From the NCBI GenBank assembly GCA_009268125.1, contig WBOU01000001.1, positions 310,001 through 374,000 of the forward strand: a stretch of DNA of 64,000 nt. Reading direction: 5' to 3'. The stretch is from Chloroflexia bacterium SDU3-3. Its GTDB lineage: Bacteria; Chloroflexota; Chloroflexia; Chloroflexales; Roseiflexaceae. A model generated the notes under the pieces. The model searched no databases and was not told the DNA's origin. It saw only the letters and a program-made list of their open reading frames with translations. A program made the position numbers and the translations under genes. This document shows, piece by piece, positions 43,965 to 52,170 of the stretch; position 1 is the first letter of the stretch, and each line of letters begins with the position of its first letter.

Positions 43965-44852
43965 CTACGCCTGGGCGCACGCCTGATACAGCGCAGAGTA
44001 GAAGGCATCCGGCTCAATCGAAAGCGGCAGGCCCGACACCCCGCCATCGCCCGCCTCCACCACCAGCCACGAGCCATCCTCCTGCGCCGCCACATCCAGC
44101 GTGATAAAGCGGTTGGCAAAGCGCGCGGCCAGATCCTGCCATAGCCCACGGTTCGCATCCAGCGCCGAGGGGTCGCGAAAGGGCGCGTGCGCAATGATCG
44201 CCCCATCGAAACAGAACAGGCGGTACTCCTCGTGGATCGGCTGGCCCTGCATATTCTGGCCAAGCTCGACCAGCGGGTGGTAGCGCCGCAGCACCAGCCC
44301 CTTCTCGAACAGGCTGCCGCGCTCGTAGAGAAACGCCGCAAGCGTGCGCTCAAAGTCGGGGCGCGTGGTGTGGGCCGGAAGGTAGCAGGCCTCGCGCCAG
44401 CGATGCTTGGCCGACTTCACAAAATCCTTCAGAATGGCCGGGGCATCGGACACCTGGCCGTACAGCTCCCAGGCCCTCCCCGTATCGCTTCCGTCCATCC
44501 ACACTGTCTCGGGGGTGTGGCCGCGCAGATGGGCGTAGGCCAGCGGCAGGTAGTGCGCCTCGGCGTAGGCCTCGGGCGGGGTAAGCGGCTGATAGCCGCG
44601 CTGGGCCAGCGCACTGTAGAGCGTGGCGTACTGCGTGTCGCTCAGCATCCAGCCACGGTAGAGCAGCGGCTCGCCAGCCTCGGGCGCGGCGGGGCAGCGG
44701 CGCAGCGAGCCGCGCAGATCGCCAGCGCGCAGCGACTCTAGCTCGTAGAGCGCGCACGAGAACCCGGCGGCGCGCGCAGCCTCGTACTCGGCCTCGTAGT
44801 CAGGGTCGGGCCTGGTGGGCGCAATGGGCAGGCTGGGAAACAGGATGTGCAT
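43965..44852 (-). CDS. ATP-grasp domain protein (DUF4343-like)
   Basis: 295 residues from ATG 44852; the frame extends further but reads as non-protein. VKSAKHRWREACYLP, EKGLVLRRYHPLVELG, EEYRLFCFDGAIIAHAPF and ITLDVAAQEDGSWLVVEAGDGGVSG contain the nucleotide-binding and metal-binding strands of a compact ATP-grasp ligase. The N-terminal ~130 residues form a separate alpha/beta domain. Such proteins are predicted amide ligases or sugar/nucleotide-processing enzymes; the substrate is unknown. Confidence 0.78.
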   Translation of the reverse strand: MHILFPSLPIAPTRPDPDYEAEYEAARAAGFSCALYELESLRAGDLRGSLRRCPAAPEAGEPLLYRGWMLSDTQYATLYSALAQRGYQPLTPPEAYAEAHYLPLAYAHLRGHTPETVWMDGSDTGRAWELYGQVSDAPAILKDFVKSAKHRWREACYLPAHTTRPDFERTLAAFLYERGSLFEKGLVLRRYHPLVELGQNMQGQPIHEEYRLFCFDGAIIAHAPFRDPSALDANRGLWQDLAARFANRFITLDVAAQEDGSWLVVEAGDGGVSGLPLSIEPDAFYSALYQACAQA

Positions 44853-45069
44853 GGTGTTGTACCTTGGCGTGGGCCTGGGGCCTAGCCCCACAGGGTAGGC
44901 TGCACAGGCGGTCGGCAGCCGTGCTATGATAGGCGCGGTTGGGCAGCTATCGTACCATAACTTCGACGATGTATTGGCAACGTTGAGCCAAGCGCTAGCA
45001 ACAAACAACCCGTCATTGGGAGCCATCGACGATCTATCCAAGCATTCTTTTTTGTGCAGAGGGAACCAC

Positions 45070-45633
45070 ATGACCGCCACCTACAACATCACCGAAGAAG
45101 ACATCTACGCCTTTAACCACTACAGCATCGCCCATGTGCCACTTGTCAAAGCTAATATCCGCACTACTGGTTTCACCTTTCTTCTATTTGCCTTCCTACT
45201 TGGAATAATTTTCCTGATTACACATGATAACGTCTTCGTCTTTGTCTCTCTGTTTGGGCTAACAGCCTTAAGTTTCTCGATGGCTATCTACATTTTGGTC
45301 TTCTCAAAATACTATATTGGCAATACGCTCAAAGGGCAGATCAAAAAAGGCGTCTATCAAAAATTGCTTGGCCGACAGAGCCTCACCCCAACCGCGCAGC
45401 AGCTACACTTAATCACGCGATATTCCGAAACAAACTACCGCTGGGGTGGAATAGACAGCATCGAGCTGAATGATACGCATATGTTTCTGTTTGTCAGTGC
45501 AGCTCAAGCTATCATTGTGCCGAGCCGCGCCTTTGAAAGCAAAGCGCTCTGGCAGACCTTTGTCGATGAGGTGAAAGAGCACCACAGCCGCGCCATCCAG
45601 CAGAATCTGGCAGCAATAGCAGCGCAGCAATAG
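45070..45633 (+). CDS. YcxB-like membrane protein 1
   Basis: 187 residues from ATG 45070 with GAGGGA upstream. Two adjacent transmembrane helices (~35-55 and 58-80) precede a C-terminal beta domain with RWGGIDSIELNDTHMFLFVS and AIIVPSRAF, the YcxB-like PH-type fold. AT-richer than the average gene here. It precedes a second member of the family by 12 bases. Confidence 0.75.
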   Translation: MTATYNITEEDIYAFNHYSIAHVPLVKANIRTTGFTFLLFAFLLGIIFLITHDNVFVFVSLFGLTALSFSMAIYILVFSKYYIGNTLKGQIKKGVYQKLLGRQSLTPTAQQLHLITRYSETNYRWGGIDSIELNDTHMFLFVSAAQAIIVPSRAFESKALWQTFVDEVKEHHSRAIQQNLAAIAAQQ

Positions 45634-45645
45634 CGAGAGGAAGCC

Positions 45646-46152
45646 ATGCAACCACTCACCATCCGAGCAGGCTGGACAGAAGAAGATCTGATCGAGACAC
45701 TCCGTGACGTGCGCAGCCTCAGCCGCCCACGTATTATTATGAAGTATGTCGGGGGAGTGCTGTTGCTCATGTGCGGTGTACTGTTCCTACTCCTGGGAGC
45801 AATGCAAAGCCTGTACTATGGCAGCTTGATGGTAGCATGCTTCCTCTTTGCTGCGCTACTGCTGCTGGATGCACCGATTAGCCTGTGGAGGCTCCGGCAA
45901 AACCTGCGAGCGAACCCCGACATGCAGCAGCCGATGGTAATCAGCTTCGACGAGCATGGGATGACCATCCACCAGCGCAAGATCGAGCAGCGGATCGACT
46001 GGAAGATGTTCAGCCGGTTCCACGACCTGCCGCGCTGCTTTGTGCTAGCCAGCAAGTCGCACCGCTACACCCTGCCCAAGCGCTGGCTCAGCCCCGCCGA
46101 GCAAGACGAGCTGCGGGCAATGGTGGGCGAGCGGCTGCCGAACAAAGCGTAG
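45646..46152 (+). CDS. YcxB-like membrane protein 2
   Basis: 168 residues with AGAGGAAG upstream. Two transmembrane helices (~33-52, 57-78), then ISFDEHGMTIHQRKIEQRIDW and SRFHDLPRCFVLASKSHRYTLPKRWL, the YcxB-like pattern. Overall divergent in sequence from the neighbour, so an old duplication or a heteromeric pair. Function unknown. Confidence 0.75.
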   Translation: MQPLTIRAGWTEEDLIETLRDVRSLSRPRIIMKYVGGVLLLMCGVLFLLLGAMQSLYYGSLMVACFLFAALLLLDAPISLWRLRQNLRANPDMQQPMVISFDEHGMTIHQRKIEQRIDWKMFSRFHDLPRCFVLASKSHRYTLPKRWLSPAEQDELRAMVGERLPNKA

Positions 46153-46159
46153 CGCATAG

Positions 46160-46195
46160 CAAACGGGGCGTCGGCGTACCCCAACGCCTCGTTTG
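46160..46195 (+). terminator. Hairpin after the YcxB pair
   Basis: CAAACGGGGCGT (46160-46171) pairs with AACGCCTCGTTTG (46183-46195) with one mismatch. Its right arm is itself part of a degenerate 21-bp unit. Confidence 0.45.
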
Positions 46196-46221
46196 CCCAG
46201 CCCAACGATCCATCCAGCGCG
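46180..46221 (+). repeat. Two degenerate 21-bp units before DUF4419 gene 1
   Basis: Units begin CCCAACGCCTCG (46180) and CCCAACGATCCATCC (46201), exactly 21 bases apart, related to the 41200 array. Confidence 0.5.
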
Positions 46222-46267
46222 GCGCATAGCCGCCCACCGCCCGCCGCCGCAACAACGGAGCCGCCGC

Positions 46268-47455
46268 ATGACTACCTTCCCCGTCGCCAACGTCCTAACC
46301 AACACCCAGCCGCTGCGCGTGATCGACAGCGCAGCGGCAATCACAAACCTGCTGCCCTACCCCATCGAGCAGATTGGCCCACTGCCGCCGCTGGCCATCT
46401 GCGGCGAGGAGCACCCGCTGATCGCCGCCGCCGTGGAGGCCTTCACCAAGCGCCGCCCGCTCCTGCTCTCGCCCGACATCATCTGGTTCTGCATCGCGCA
46501 GGGCTTCGCCAGCCACATGGCGCTCCACGCCGAGAAGCTGCGCGGGCGATTCGTCGACCACCAAGGCAAGAAGCGGCTCGAAGTGCGGCGCGATGACTTT
46601 GCCATCGGTCGTGTGAACCCATGGAATGAAGTATTTGATGCCTTCTCGCAGCAGATCGAGACCAACATGGGTGTGGGAATGCACCGCCTGATTGTGGCCA
46701 ACTTCACTACGACCGATTCAACAAAGCAGGCTGCCTCGGCAGTGGCAATGATGGACTCTTTTCAATACTATTTTGAATTCCAGGTTTTCTTGCTTGGCTA
46801 TAGCGAGCCAACAGAGGATATACCAATCCGACCTCGCGAAGGCATCCCCTCGATCACGCTGCTGGGTACGCCCGCCGACTGGCGCTCGGTGCGACAGCGC
46901 GCCCTGGCGCTAGGCGAGTACGGCCTGGCGTGGTGGGTCAACGAGCTGCGGCCCATCCTCGACGGGCTGGTGGCCAGCGCCGAGGGACAGACGGACCGCG
47001 CGTTCTGGAAATCGTTCTTTCACCGCCGCAGCGGGTGGGAGGGCGAGGAGATCACTGGCTGGGTTCACACATTGTTTCCCTACCTCAAAGAAGGCGATGC
47101 AAAACCCTACGCAAACCCCCGCCTGCCACAGTGGCGGGAGCGTCTGCGCGCCGCCCAAGCCGCGGCGATCATCCAACAATCGCCGCTGGACAAGCCGCCA
47201 TCGGACATGCCCGACGACGTGTTCAAACGACGAATCGCATTCACCAAACGCAACTACGGGCTATCGGCGCGGGCGTTCCCTGTGGGGTTCTGCAGCGCAC
47301 CAATAACACTCATCACGCCCTTTGCCACCGATGAACTGCGCTTTATCGGCGGGCTGTTCGGCGTCGCGCCGGATGCGGCGAGCGGCGCGCTCACGCCCGC
47401 GTTTGGGTGGGCGGTGGCATACGATAATCTGAAGCCAGAGAGACAAGGATACTAG
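46268..47455 (+). CDS. DUF4419 protein 1
   Basis: 395 residues from ATG 46268 with ACGGAG upstream. LLLSPDIIWFCIAQGFASHM, NPWNEVFDAFSQQI, SITLLGTPADWRSVRQRA and FIGGLFGV...GALTPAFGWAV define DUF4419. Function unknown. A patch at ~46620-46850, coding MHRLIVANFTTTDSTKQ to SEPTEDIP, is clearly less GC-rich than the rest and longer than the same part of the next paralogue, which suggests a mosaic gene. Cytoplasmic. Confidence 0.85.
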   Translation: MTTFPVANVLTNTQPLRVIDSAAAITNLLPYPIEQIGPLPPLAICGEEHPLIAAAVEAFTKRRPLLLSPDIIWFCIAQGFASHMALHAEKLRGRFVDHQGKKRLEVRRDDFAIGRVNPWNEVFDAFSQQIETNMGVGMHRLIVANFTTTDSTKQAASAVAMMDSFQYYFEFQVFLLGYSEPTEDIPIRPREGIPSITLLGTPADWRSVRQRALALGEYGLAWWVNELRPILDGLVASAEGQTDRAFWKSFFHRRSGWEGEEITGWVHTLFPYLKEGDAKPYANPRLPQWRERLRAAQAAAIIQQSPLDKPPSDMPDDVFKRRIAFTKRNYGLSARAFPVGFCSAPITLITPFATDELRFIGGLFGVAPDAASGALTPAFGWAVAYDNLKPERQGY

Positions 47456-47518
47456 CGCAGGCCTTCTGCAAAGCTAGAGTATCCCTATGATCGGGTAAGC
47501 ACTCGCAACGCTACCGCA

Positions 47519-47560
47519 CCTGCGCCGAACGCCTCATCCGGCGCACCCAACGAACAAGGA
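47519..47560 (+). repeat. Degenerate 21-bp units before DUF4419 gene 2
   Basis: CCGAACGCCTCATCC (47528) and CCCAACGAACAAGGAG (47549) are 21 bases apart and match the unit of the 41200 array; the second contributes the ribosome binding site of the next gene. Confidence 0.45.
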
Positions 47561-47569
47561 GCCACCGCC

Positions 47570-48799
47570 ATGATCGCATTCGCCGTCTCCGACGTGGCAC
47601 TCGCGCCCAAGCCGCTGCCCACGCTGCCCCACCCCGAAACGATACGCGCCACGCTCGCCGTCAAAGTCGAGCAGATCGGCCCGCTGCCGTCGCTGGTCAT
47701 CTGCGACGACCGCCACGCGCTGGTGTCCGCTGCCCGCTGCGCCTTCTACGACCACCGCCCGCTGGTGCTCTCGCCCGACATCATCTGGTTCTGCATCGCG
47801 CAGGGCTTCGCCAACCACATGGCCATCCACGCCGAGGAGCTGCGCGAGCGCTTTGTCGACTTCAGCGAAAAGAAGACGCTGGTCGTCGAGCGCAGCGACT
47901 TCCGGCTGGGCCAGGAGAACCCGTGGGAGGAGGTGTTCAGCGCGTTCTCGCAGCAGATCGCGGCCAGCATCGGCGAGGGGATGCGCCGCCTGCTAGTGGC
48001 GGACTTCTCCACCACGGGCGCGGTCGAGCGCGCCGCCACCGAGGTGCTGATGATGGATGCGTTCCAGGCATACTTCGAGTACGAGATGCGCGTCGGCTGC
48101 GGCATCCCCTCGATCACGCTGCTGGGCACGCCCGCCGACTGGCAGTCGGTGCGGCAGCGCGCCCTGGCGCTAGGCGAGTACGGCCTGGAGTGGTGGGTCG
48201 ACGAACTGCGGCCCATCCTCGACGAGCTGGTGGCCAGCGCCGAGGGAAAAGTGGACCGCGCGTTCTGGCAGTCGTTCTTCCACTACCGCAGCGGGTCGCT
48301 TGTCCAAGAGATGACGGGATGGATACAGGTGCTGTTCCCCTACATGACCACATCGCAGAGGCCGACCGAGGAGAAGGCGCAGCAGTTCCTCAAGGATATC
48401 GCCGTGCTTGAGGCCGAGGAGGAGAAGGCGATGGAGGCCGCCGAGGATGAGATAGCGCGGCAAGCGCTTCGAAAACGCTACCGCAGGAAACACATGCTTC
48501 TCAGCCAGCGCGTCATGCGGGCATCGACGCTGGTGCCAAACACCTTTATGACGGGCTGGAGCCAGCGGCTGCGCGCATCGCAGGCGGATGAGGATACCAG
48601 AAATGGCCCGGGGATGGGCCAACTCCCGTCGGCGATCTCCAGCGCGCCCGTGCGCTGCGAGGATGTGCGAACGGGAGAGCCAGCCAACCTGCGGTTCGTG
48701 GCGGGGCTATTCGGCGTCGCGCAGGATGCGGTGAGCGGCGCGCTCACGCCCGCGTTTGGGTGGGCGGTGGTGTATGACGAGGGCGGGGCGGGGGCGTAG
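47570..48799 (+). CDS. DUF4419 protein 2
   Basis: 409 residues with AAGGAG upstream. It shares long, nearly identical DNA with the preceding gene (for example around PDIIWFCIAQGFA and SITLLGTPADW), showing recent tandem duplication or gene conversion. It differs by a Glu/Lys/Arg-rich helical insertion (EEKAQQFLKDIAVLEAEEEK, ~262-320) near the C-terminus. Its stop codon lies two bases before the MITE-like element. Confidence 0.85.
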   Translation: MIAFAVSDVALAPKPLPTLPHPETIRATLAVKVEQIGPLPSLVICDDRHALVSAARCAFYDHRPLVLSPDIIWFCIAQGFANHMAIHAEELRERFVDFSEKKTLVVERSDFRLGQENPWEEVFSAFSQQIAASIGEGMRRLLVADFSTTGAVERAATEVLMMDAFQAYFEYEMRVGCGIPSITLLGTPADWQSVRQRALALGEYGLEWWVDELRPILDELVASAEGKVDRAFWQSFFHYRSGSLVQEMTGWIQVLFPYMTTSQRPTEEKAQQFLKDIAVLEAEEEKAMEAAEDEIARQALRKRYRRKHMLLSQRVMRASTLVPNTFMTGWSQRLRASQADEDTRNGPGMGQLPSAISSAPVRCEDVRTGEPANLRFVAGLFGVAQDAVSGALTPAFGWAVVYDEGGAGA

Positions 48800-48801
48800 C
48801 C

Positions 48802-49226
48802 CTCACATGGTGTCACTTTTGGTGATGTTTCCGCATCGTTTTGGGGTCGGGACGATCGTAGGCAATGCTTGCCGCGTTGCCCGGTGGGGCCGACCTACTG
48901 CGGCCTCAATAATGACGGTTCCGCGTGCTGGTGGATGGATGCCCTGCGCGGGCAGCGCCTAGGGGCCAGCCCCTAGGAACCCCGCGAGGGGGCGATGCCG
49001 CCTTCGAAACCCCCAATTTACAGCATTCCTATGCCGAATGATGGCGGCTAGTGTTCGTGCATATGGCCATCAAAACATGTGCGGCACCTTCGCCGCATGG
49101 GAAAGGTGGGCTGGTGGGCCACGATCATAGATTGGCTCAGTGTATACGATATGCGTGGCTCGGCACCCATGATTGCGCGTTTTACTGCTTCCAAAAGCCT
49201 CGCCTACAAAAGTGACACCATGTGAG
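48802..49226. mobile_element. MITE-like element, family 1, complete copy (425 bp)
   Basis: Perfect 20-bp terminal inverted repeats: CTCACATGGTGTCACTTTTG (48802-48821) and its complement (49207-49226). The interior has a GC-rich palindromic block (~48940-49010) and no coding frame. Related copies are at 63324 and 63519. No target-site duplication was seen. The right end abuts the Imm5-like remnant. Confidence 0.8.
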
Positions 49227-49843
49227 TCGTTGTCCCCTTTTGTTGTTGGACAGAAATCCCAACGCATCTCCCTGACCATAATGCGCTCCCAGAGCACTTG
49301 ATAGCCCTCACTGAAGCGGTTCTCGATCAAACAGCCGACGTATCCGCTGTTTGGCAGGAAATCGGCGATCTCTGGTATGTTGTCGGCAATATTGAGGAGG
49401 AATTCACAGCTCAACGTGATGATGTATCGCTCGCGGTCTACTATGCATGTGATACGGCGCTCAAAGCGTGCTATGAAGCACTCAACGCCGAATTTCTCGG
49501 AGATATACGGCACTGGGAGCAGTACACCAATGAAGATGTACCGGACTTCGCGCGAGACACCGCATCATCGGCAATGGTAGCGAATGCAGGGGGCGGCGAC
49601 GTTCAGCCAGAGGACGAGGAAAGACGGCTGGCGTTTTGGAGGTGGTGGTTAGGGGGGGCTATTCCCACGGCATGGGAGCAAGCAGCACAATACCGGGAGC
49701 ACACCGCCCATCTCGGCGCGATGAAGCCGCCTACCCGCGCTCGGGCCTGCCATCCTTCCAGAGCGCGAAGGGGACGATGCCGTGGGCGCGGGGCAGGGCC
49801 AGATCCTCGGGGGCAGGCTCGGCGAGCACCAGGGCCACGCTGA
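49226..49843 (+). pseudogene. Imm5-like immunity gene remnant
   Basis: The frame opens at the edge of the MITE-like element and reads like protein from there (EIPTHLPDHNALPEHLIAL), but the only possible start is TTG 49298. ALYEALNAEF-like helices, YYACDTALKACYEALN and the tail ERRLAFWRWWLGGAIPTAWEQA resemble the Imm5 family of toxin-immunity proteins (assignment from memory, tentative). The expected N-terminal part is missing and the 3' end runs into the convergent DUF58 gene. Either disrupted by the element or using the TTG start. Confidence 0.45.
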
Positions 49844-50897
49844 GGCCGCGCCGCCGCATGGGCAGCAGCGCCGCGAGCAGGTCGCGGTCGCAGCGGCCCG
49901 TGATCACCACCAGGGTGCCGCCCCAGCCCAGGCCGGATGCGGCCTGAGAGAGCAGCGCGGGCAGCGCCGCGCCCTGGGCTGGCTCCAGCCGCCCCAGCGC
50001 GCCCAGCAGCGCGATCAGGTGGGCGCGGCCAGCGCCGCTGGGGATGGCGGCCAGCGGCGCTCCGGTGGCGGCGTCGGTGCCGGTGGCGCAGAGGCCGACC
50101 GCCTGCGAGCGCTCGCCCAGGAACACCGCGATGGATGCGGCGGCGGACGCGGCGCGCTCCATCAGGTCGTAGGCGAAGCGGCGGGGGTAGTCGTCGGGGG
50201 AGAAGGCCAGCGCCACCATGGTCTCCAGCGCGATGGCGGGCTGGTGGCGGCGCACCATGGGCACGCCCACCCGCGCGGTGCTCTTCCAGTCGATCTGGCG
50301 CACGCCGTCGGTGGGCTGGTAGGGGCGCAGGCCGGCAGGCCGCACCGGGTCGGTGAAGAGGCGCCGCTGGGCGGCCATGGTGCCGTAGGGCAGCGCGGCG
50401 GGCAGGCCAAGCTCGTGCAGGGGCAGCACGCGGGGGTAGATCGTGATCGGCGTGGTGGAATCACCCTGCACCGACTGCTCGCCGAAACCCAGCACGTCGC
50501 CCAGCTCCACGCGCATGGGGCCGAGGCGGTAGTAGCCGCGCTGCTGGCCCGCCAGCGTGTAGCGCAGCGTGCGGCGCTCGCCGGGGGCCAGCGAGAGCAC
50601 CTCGCGGATGGCCGGGGGCGTGCGCAGCGCGGGCGGGATGCTCTCGTGGATGGCCAGCCAGGGCAGGGGCAGCAGGCTGGCGTTCGCGATCTCCAGCTCG
50701 ACCTCCAGCGGCTCCTCGGGGAAGGCGGCGGGCGGGGCGGTGCGCCGCCACGAGACGCGGCGCGCGCCGCGCCAGACCCACAGCCTCGCCGCGATCTGCA
50801 GGCCCGCCACCAGATAGAGCAGGTAGAAGAACAGCTCGCTGCGCAGCGCGGCGGCCAGCACGAACAGCGCCACGGTGAGCCAGAAGAGATCGTCCAT
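49731..50897 (-). CDS. DUF58 domain protein
   Basis: 388 residues. Two N-terminal transmembrane helices (~5-35) are followed by a beta domain and the DUF58 core RPAGLRPYQPTDGVRQIDWKS, which is the family signature, then a vWA-like fold. DUF58 proteins partner MoxR ATPases; the moxR gene ends six bases upstream of this start, forming the standard pair. No vWA-domain or transglutaminase gene accompanies them. Confidence 0.88.
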   Translation of the reverse strand: MDDLFWLTVALFVLAAALRSELFFYLLYLVAGLQIAARLWVWRGARRVSWRRTAPPAAFPEEPLEVELEIANASLLPLPWLAIHESIPPALRTPPAIREVLSLAPGERRTLRYTLAGQQRGYYRLGPMRVELGDVLGFGEQSVQGDSTTPITIYPRVLPLHELGLPAALPYGTMAAQRRLFTDPVRPAGLRPYQPTDGVRQIDWKSTARVGVPMVRRHQPAIALETMVALAFSPDDYPRRFAYDLMERAASAAASIAVFLGERSQAVGLCATGTDAATGAPLAAIPSGAGRAHLIALLGALGRLEPAQGAALPALLSQAASGLGWGGTLVVITGRCDRDLLAALLPMRRRGLSVALVLAEPAPEDLALPRAHGIVPFALWKDGRPERG

Positions 50898-50903
50898 GGC
50901 GCG

Positions 50904-51872
50904 CTACCGCCCCGCCGCGCCCAGGTCGCCCAGGTCCAGCGGCGTCTCGGCCACCACCGCGTCGAGCACCGCCGCCGCCGTGCGCCCACGCAGGGCGCTC
51001 TCGGGGCGCAGCAGCAGGCGGTGGCGCAGCACCGGCCCGGCAAGGCGCTTCACGTCGTCGGGCAGGGCGTAGTCGCGGCCAGCCAGCGCAGCCAGGGCCT
51101 GGGCGGCGCGGAACAGCGCGTGAGTGGCGCGCGGGCTTGCGCCCAGGGCCAGGTCGGGGTGGGCACGGGTGGCCCCCACCAGCCGCACGATGTACTCGCG
51201 CAGCGACGGCTCGACGTGCACGCCCCACACCGCCTGCTGCAGCGCGGGCAGCAGCGCGCCATCCGCCGCCGGGCCAAGCACGGCGATGGGGTGCGCGCCG
51301 CGCAGCACATCCAGCATGCGCAGCTCGTCGGCGGGGGAGGGGTAGCCCATAGCCACCTCGATCAGGAAGCGGTCGAGCTGGGCCTCGGGTAGGGGGAAGG
51401 TGCCCTCGTACTCAACTGGGTTCTGGGTGGCCAGCACGAAGAAGGGCGCGCGCAGCGGGCGCGTGGTGCCATCCACCGTCACCTGGCCCTCACCCATGGC
51501 CTCCAGCAGGGCGCTCTGGGTGCGCGGGGTGGCGCGGTTGATCTCGTCGGCCAGCAGGATGTGGGTAAAGACCGGCCCCGGCTGGAACGCGAACGCGCCG
51601 GTGTCCTGGCGGAAGATCGAGACGCCCAGCACATCGTTGGGCAGCAGATCGGGGGTGCACTGGAGCCGCCGGAACTCCAGGCCGAGCGAGATCGCAATGG
51701 CGCGGGCCAGCATGGTCTTGCCCACGCCGGGCACGTCCTCCAGCAGGGCGTGGCCGCCGCACAGCAGCGCGACCAGCAGCAGGTCGAGCGACTCGGCCTT
51801 GCCGACGATGACGCGCTCGACGTTGGCGCGCAGGGCAGCTGCGAACGGCGCAATATCAGAAAGCGTTGCCAC
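50904..51872 (-). CDS. MoxR family AAA ATPase
   Basis: 322 residues from GTG 51872, preceded by AGAGGA; ATG 51902 is an alternative. Walker A LLEDVPGVGKTMLARA, Walker B HILLADEINRATPRTQSALL, sensor 1 FFVLATQNPVEYEGTFPLPE and the C-terminal lid with SPRATHALFRAAQALA are all canonical. It is a chaperone-like ATPase acting with DUF58 proteins in membrane or envelope processes. Confidence 0.92.
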   Translation of the reverse strand: MATLSDIAPFAAALRANVERVIVGKAESLDLLLVALLCGGHALLEDVPGVGKTMLARAIAISLGLEFRRLQCTPDLLPNDVLGVSIFRQDTGAFAFQPGPVFTHILLADEINRATPRTQSALLEAMGEGQVTVDGTTRPLRAPFFVLATQNPVEYEGTFPLPEAQLDRFLIEVAMGYPSPADELRMLDVLRGAHPIAVLGPAADGALLPALQQAVWGVHVEPSLREYIVRLVGATRAHPDLALGASPRATHALFRAAQALAALAGRDYALPDDVKRLAGPVLRHRLLLRPESALRGRTAAAVLDAVVAETPLDLGDLGAAGR

Positions 51873-51954
51873 GAGATATATCCTCTGTTCCAAGGCCACC
51901 ATGGGCATTATAGAGCGCGGCACGGCGGTTGACAAGGTAGGCCTTTTTAGCACC

Positions 51955-52040
51955 GGTTTTTTTCACCACGAAGACGCGAAAGCGCGAGGGAGTGGGAGGC
52001 ATTTACCACCAAGACTCTAAGACTCCAAGGAGGGAGAGTG
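51955..52040. repeat. Fragment related to the family-2 element
   Basis: TTTCACCACGAAGACGCGAA (51960-51979) and TTACCACCAAGACTCTAAGA (52004-52023) match the inner arms of the 12451 and 63101 elements; the terminal repeats are missing. Confidence 0.5.
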
Positions 52041-52098
52041 GGCGAATATGGCGAAGAAGTAAAGAAGGACAATCCTAGCCTAACATCAATTCTCACTA

Positions 52099-52128
52099 TT
52101 TACATGTAGCGGTATTCAATGGTAATAT
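52099..52128 (+). promoter_or_regulatory. Promoter of the AIPR gene
   Basis: TTTACA (52099-52104), an 18-base spacer and TAATAT (52123-52128), 42 bases before the ATG, which has AAGAGGAG in front. Confidence 0.45.
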
Positions 52129-52170
52129 TCTCTCATTTCGTTGTAGTCGTTAAGATAAGAGGAGCAGGCT

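Noticed and set aside
39541-47560. Integron attC sites (GCCCAAC cores before accessory genes)
   Set aside because: The CCCAAC cores occur only as direct 21-bp repeats. The partner core GTTRRRY and the imperfect palindrome between them are missing, and no integrase was seen.
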